Positions 16,636 to 19,462 of a stretch of DNA of 19,462 nt are shown piece by piece. The stretch is from Eudoraea sp. (lineage in GTDB: Bacteria; Bacteroidota; Bacteroidia; Flavobacteriales; Flavobacteriaceae): NCBI GenBank assembly GCA_013042125.1, contig JABDQS010000208.1, positions 1-19,462 of the forward strand, read 5' to 3'. Made by a program: the position numbers and the translations under genes. The first letter of the stretch is position 1, and the number at the start of each line of letters is the position of its first letter. Below the pieces are notes generated by a model that was not told the DNA's origin, made no database searches, and saw nothing but the letters and a program-made list of their open reading frames with translations.

Positions 16636-17133
16636 TTATTGTTTGATAAGTGCTTTTACATAGGTGCTATCTCTTTCCTTTTTGAGGGCTATAACCGGAT
16701 CTATCTCCTCGTTGGGGATGGTGACAGACAAGACGTAATGTGCGATCTTCCATTTCCCATTTTCCTTTTTAAGGACGCCAGAGCCCCGGCAAAGTTGCAT
16801 CCATGTATCCAGCAGTTCATCGAACCATGCTATGGTCCCGGATGGGTCAAGATAGATGTTTCGTTGGATAGCCTTAAAGTCCCATGCTTTTCCCTTGTCA
16901 AAATAGGGCTTTGAAAAGGCCATGAACTCGGTTTTATTCCACACTTCAGCTGCATCGGTACCAATGAATATTGCATCTTCGGTCATCAATCCAAAATAGT
17001 TTTCAAAGTTGGCCTCTCCGGCAGCAATATGCCAACCGTCTACGATACTATGAATTATTTCCTTATCAGAGGTCTGAGCCTGAATTTGACCGAGTAGCGT
17101 GAGAGCGAAGAAAATACCTGGTAGTTTATTCAT
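16636..17133 (-). CDS. Secreted SnoaL/NTF2-like (DUF4440-type) protein
   Basis: Residues 1-19 form a signal peptide ending QA-Q, so the protein is exported. The remaining region (about 22-150) has the NTF2-like cone-fold pattern: an opening helix EIIHSIVDGWHIAAGEANFENYF (25-47), then TEDAIFIGTDAAEVWNKTEFMAF, and a final strand pair NGKWKIAHYVLSVTIP (125-140). This is typical of SnoaL_3/DUF4440 proteins, a fold used by both isomerases and binding proteins; no catalytic residues can be named. Its ATG overlaps the end of the upstream lipoprotein gene by 8 bp, so the two are translationally coupled, with trehalase following. The substrate is unknown. Confidence 0.85.
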   Translation of the reverse strand: MNKLPGIFFALTLLGQIQAQTSDKEIIHSIVDGWHIAAGEANFENYFGLMTEDAIFIGTDAAEVWNKTEFMAFSKPYFDKGKAWDFKAIQRNIYLDPSGTIAWFDELLDTWMQLCRGSGVLKKENGKWKIAHYVLSVTIPNEEIDPVIALKKERDSTYVKALIKQ

Positions 17134-17620
17134 CGGATAGTAATTGAAGATCGAGGGTATTGTTTACGATCACATTAAATTGATTGCGTAGGGCATTGTA
17201 GGCTTCCATCATTTCAACAGCCGGTTCTGTAGCATCGATCCGATATTCAACCGCTGCCCTTGTTTTTAAGATAAACGTTTTCATAACCTTTTGTCTGCTC
17301 CTAACCTGGGGTAGGTCAAATTCAGGAGGGTATTTTGAATCTTCCAATGCTTTTTGTCTTTCAACCAGATCGTCCAGAACAAAAGCAAGGTCTTCCTCAT
17401 TCTCAACTTTGTACAAAGCATCAAAACCAATATTCAAGGCATTGAATTCCATCCAATCCCTGGAAATTTCGGAGGCCTTGGCATTTAAGATAACCCTTTG
17501 GGGTATTGCCGTTACCTGCAAGAACTGTAGCTCTTCCTTAATTTCCTCTTTTCCTTCTGCAGACTCCTGACAAGCAACTGAGAGAAGTAAAAGGAAGAAT
17601 GCAGACATTATTTTTCTCAT
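17126..17620 (-). CDS. Uncharacterised lipoprotein, helical
   Basis: From ATG at 17620 the protein begins MRKIMSAFFLLLLSVAC, a clean lipoprotein signal with Cys17 as the lipidation site. An upstream in-frame TTG at 17635 would add five residues and spoil the compact signal, so the ATG is preferred. After a short acidic linker (ESAEGKEEIKEE), the rest is predicted largely helical, with long charged stretches such as LAFVLDDLVERQKALEDSKY and a C-terminal NALRNQFNVIVNNTLDLQLL. I recognise no domain. It is first in the minus-strand operon with the SnoaL-like protein (8 bp overlap) and trehalase, and diverges closely from the threonine dehydrogenase gene. Function unknown. Confidence 0.8.
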   Translation of the reverse strand: MRKIMSAFFLLLLSVACQESAEGKEEIKEELQFLQVTAIPQRVILNAKASEISRDWMEFNALNIGFDALYKVENEEDLAFVLDDLVERQKALEDSKYPPEFDLPQVRSRQKVMKTFILKTRAAVEYRIDATEPAVEMMEAYNALRNQFNVIVNNTLDLQLLSDE

Positions 17621-17649
17621 AGAACGAATGTACAAATTTTAATAAAAGC

Positions 17650-17657
17650 TATCTTTG
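17650..17657 (+). promoter_or_regulatory. Candidate Bacteroidota -7 promoter element for threonine dehydrogenase
   Basis: TATCTTTG matches TAnnTTTG exactly. Transcription would begin near 17662-17665. An open reading frame starting with TTG at 17655 overlaps this element, so that TTG would not be in the mRNA; the in-frame TTG at 17685 becomes the likely start. No clear -33 TTTG is visible. Confidence 0.5.
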
Positions 17658-17684
17658 GAAGGAACTTCAATAATTCCATTCCCA

Positions 17685-18623
17685 TTGCAAAAGTCAATTC
17701 TCATTTTAGGGGCCTGCGGCCAAATTGGTACAGAACTAACACTGGCCTTAAGAGATAAATATGGAAATGAGAACATTATTGCCAGTGATATACGAGAAGG
17801 AACAGAGAACCTAATGTCTTCAGGGCCTTTTGAGATACTCGATGCAACCAATTACGACGCCCTCGAAGATACCGTAATGCATTATGAAGTTGAAGAGGTC
17901 TATTTAATGGCAGCAATGCTGAGTGCAACGGCAGAGAAATTTCCGGAACGCGCATGGAACCTCAACATGAACTCTCTTTTTAATGTCCTTAATCTGGCTA
18001 AGGAAAAGAAAATAGAAAAGATATTCTGGCCCTCAAGTATTGCCGTTTTTGGCACAAATACTCCAAAGGATAGAACACCGCAGCATACCTTAATGGAACC
18101 AAGTACGGTGTATGGCATAAGCAAGCAAACGGGGGAACGTTGGTGTGCTTATTATCATGCCAAGTATGATGTGGATGTGCGCAGTGTGCGGTTTCCCGGG
18201 CTTATCAGTTGGAAAACACTGCCCGGAGGAGGCACAACAGATTACGCCGTGGAAATATATATTGAGGCCATAGCAAAAGGAAGATACAGCTGTTTTCTTC
18301 AAAAAGGAACCAAATTACCAATGATGTTCATGGATGATGCCATACGGGCAGCAATTGAATTAATGGAAAGCGATGGGTCAAAACTTACTATCCGCTCTTC
18401 CTATAATTTAGCAGCTATGAGCTTTGCACCCGAAGAGATCGCTAAAAGCATTCAAACGGTGTTGCCTGATTTCAAAATATCCTACGATCCGGATTTCAGA
18501 CAGGCGATAGCCGATTCATGGCCCTGTAGCATTGATGATTCGCGGGCTAGAAAAGATTGGGGGTGGATACCAGAATTTGATCTGAAGAGAACTACTGCCG
18601 AAATGCTGGAAAACCTCAGTTAA
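17685..18623 (+). CDS. tdh: L-threonine 3-dehydrogenase, SDR (NAD-dependent epimerase/dehydratase) type
   Basis: The frame begins with QKSILILGACGQIGTEL, a Rossmann GxxGxxG loop at the very N terminus, as in Flavobacterium-type L-threonine dehydrogenases. Counted from the upstream TTG at 17655, Ser127/Ser128 (WPSSIAVFG) and Tyr153-x3-Lys157 (TVYGISK) form the SDR catalytic set; subtract 10 for the start used here. Further family-typical stretches are YLMAAMLSATAEK, GLISWKTLPGGGTTDYAV, and DFRQAIADSWPCSIDDS. The enzyme oxidises L-threonine to 2-amino-3-ketobutyrate with NAD+, feeding glycine and acetyl-CoA formation. No ATG is available at the N terminus. TTG at 17685 is chosen because it sits next to the first beta strand and downstream of the -7 element at 17650. 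The gene is cytosolic and stands alone between divergent and convergent neighbours; no 2-amino-3-ketobutyrate CoA ligase gene is visible here. Confidence 0.92.
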   Translation: MQKSILILGACGQIGTELTLALRDKYGNENIIASDIREGTENLMSSGPFEILDATNYDALEDTVMHYEVEEVYLMAAMLSATAEKFPERAWNLNMNSLFNVLNLAKEKKIEKIFWPSSIAVFGTNTPKDRTPQHTLMEPSTVYGISKQTGERWCAYYHAKYDVDVRSVRFPGLISWKTLPGGGTTDYAVEIYIEAIAKGRYSCFLQKGTKLPMMFMDDAIRAAIELMESDGSKLTIRSSYNLAAMSFAPEEIAKSIQTVLPDFKISYDPDFRQAIADSWPCSIDDSRARKDWGWIPEFDLKRTTAEMLENLS

Positions 18624-18657
18624 GGCAGCTCTGAACTACTTTTACCAGGGATCAGTA

Positions 18658-19074
18658 TCAAAGCAGGAAGGATGCTGAAGGATCGATAAGAAAGCGGTCA
18701 TTAAGAGCCTCTCTGCCAAGAAGCATCTGATACTCCATAGTTGTCCTATTTGCCAAATTGAGTTCTATATCATAGGTTATATCGCCCATTGTTATTGGTG
18801 TTTTGATCATAATCCGTTTTTCGGAAATTTCATTTGAGGTCTTTACCTTTCGTTGTGTCAACACAGGGGTTTCACATATTGCAGAAACGGGTTTTTCGTC
18901 TACCTTATAATTAACCTCAAACCGAACCCATTTCTTATTTTTCTTTTTAAATACCTCAATATTGGTAGCTTGCAAAGAGGACGTTTTTGCACCTGTATCT
19001 ATGCGGGCATCAATTTTTGAGATTCCCAGTTCTTCAAGAGCACAACGCTCAACACTACCTATGATCTTTAGCAT
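18658..19074 (-). CDS. Retropepsin-like / RimB-type putative ATP-dependent zinc protease domain protein
   Basis: The whole 138-residue protein matches the small family named putative ATP-dependent zinc protease, whose structure is related to retropepsin. It has ARIDTGAKTSSLQA (23-36) with the aspartic-protease-like DTGA (Asp26), a central strand pair, and the closing MLLGREAL (117-124) that corresponds to the family's LLGR turn. It would act as a dimer if retropepsin-like. In many genomes this family neighbours rimK, which adds glutamates to ribosomal protein S6; no rimK gene is visible here, and the next gene upstream is a VOC protein. It converges on the threonine dehydrogenase gene with a 34 bp gap and no obvious terminator. 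The cellular substrate is unknown. Confidence 0.88.
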   Translation of the reverse strand: MLKIIGSVERCALEELGISKIDARIDTGAKTSSLQATNIEVFKKKNKKWVRFEVNYKVDEKPVSAICETPVLTQRKVKTSNEISEKRIMIKTPITMGDITYDIELNLANRTTMEYQMLLGREALNDRFLIDPSASFLL

Positions 19075-19142
19075 TTCGTTCAGGGATATTACAGCAACTT
19101 ATCTAGTTGTCTTTTTTAATGGAAATCTGAATTAATTTTCCT

Positions 19143-19462
19143 TTAAGATGCAAACACTTGCTTGGTTGCTTTAAATTTTTTGAATTCCACCATATAGCCA
19201 TTGGGATCTTCCACGAAGAAGGAGGTATGTTCACCTTTTTTATCCTGTAAAAAGATAAATGCCGTGATAGGTTCTTCCCTTTTATCGGAGAGTTTATTAA
19301 ATGTGATGTCCCAGGTTTTCTCATCGAGGATAACTCCAAAATGAAATGCAGGAAGTACGGTATCGCCAAACTTATAGGACTTGTAAATGAATGAAAATTC
19401 ACCCGACTTGGTAAAGGTGATCTGATTGCCAAACAAGTCAATGTCTGCCCACTGCGTTGAAT
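19143..19462 (-). CDS. VOC family protein, 5' end truncated by window edge
   Basis: The frame stays open to the right edge of the window, and the codons before any internal start read STQWADIDLFGNQITF, a conserved stretch of glyoxalase-like VOC proteins (family form WxDxDLFGHQ). A TTG at 19436 is therefore not the true start; the gene begins outside the window. The closing half contains AFHFGVILDE, with a metal-position His, and SFFVEDPNGYMVEFKKF, with a Glu near the end, both typical of the second betaalphabetabetabeta unit. It is unrelated in detail to the VOC gene at 5537. The product is cytosolic as far as can be seen, and its substrate is unknown. Confidence 0.85.
   Translation of the reverse strand, partial: STQWADIDLFGNQITFTKSGEFSFIYKSYKFGDTVLPAFHFGVILDEKTWDITFNKLSDKREEPITAFIFLQDKKGEHTSFFVEDPNGYMVEFKKFKATKQVFAS

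Noticed and set aside
19103..19441. Minus-strand open frame of 112 codons over the right-edge VOC gene.
   Set aside because: It overlaps the VOC frame almost entirely; the VOC frame has clear family motifs and this one has none.

Overview
The window is chromosomal DNA that looks like a marine member of the Bacteroidota, probably a flavobacterium. The evidence is moderately low GC, almost no Shine-Dalgarno sequences, two elements that match the Bacteroidota -7 promoter consensus TAnnTTTG, and families typical of that group (Reg_prop/Y_Y_Y sensor, SDR-type threonine dehydrogenase, many secreted lipoproteins). I see no rRNA, tRNA, CRISPR array, insertion sequence, integrase or phage gene. The window holds 18 supported protein genes, the last cut by the right edge.

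Positions 1-189 carry no gene I can defend. Positions 190-5517 form the most interesting block. A large periplasmic beta-propeller/Y_Y_Y membrane sensor with a cytoplasmic coiled coil and GAF-like domain overlaps by ATGA with a prokaryotic ionotropic-glutamate-receptor-like potassium channel (periplasmic ligand domain split around an M1-P-M2 pore with TVGYGD). An M14 carboxypeptidase lipoprotein lies 40 bp downstream. Together they suggest a cell-surface sensing unit that couples an extracellular signal, possibly an amino acid, to potassium flux.

Positions 5537-7193 hold small metabolic or accessory enzymes: a VOC protein, and a SAM methyltransferase overlapping a GNAT acetyltransferase. Positions 7233-9958 hold two exported hydrolases, an amidohydrolase and a complete gamma-glutamyltransferase. 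A small Zn-ribbon protein with a TTG start (10039-10389) converges on a two-CBS-domain protein (10436-10906), with a bidirectional terminator between them. Positions 11028-14119 hold a polytopic M28 metallopeptidase overlapping a YeeZ-like Rossmann protein. A secreted TPR protein (14223-14927) ends in a strong bidirectional terminator.

Positions 14987-17620 on the minus strand form a probable operon: unknown lipoprotein, SnoaL/NTF2-like secreted protein, then a GH37 trehalase lipoprotein. Divergent from it is an SDR-type L-threonine 3-dehydrogenase, whose likely TTG start is placed by an overlapping -7 element. It converges on a retropepsin-like/RimB-type protein, followed by a VOC gene truncated at the window edge. 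Many products are exported: at least nine of the 18 have a signal peptide or lipobox. This fits a polymer- and peptide-scavenging lifestyle.
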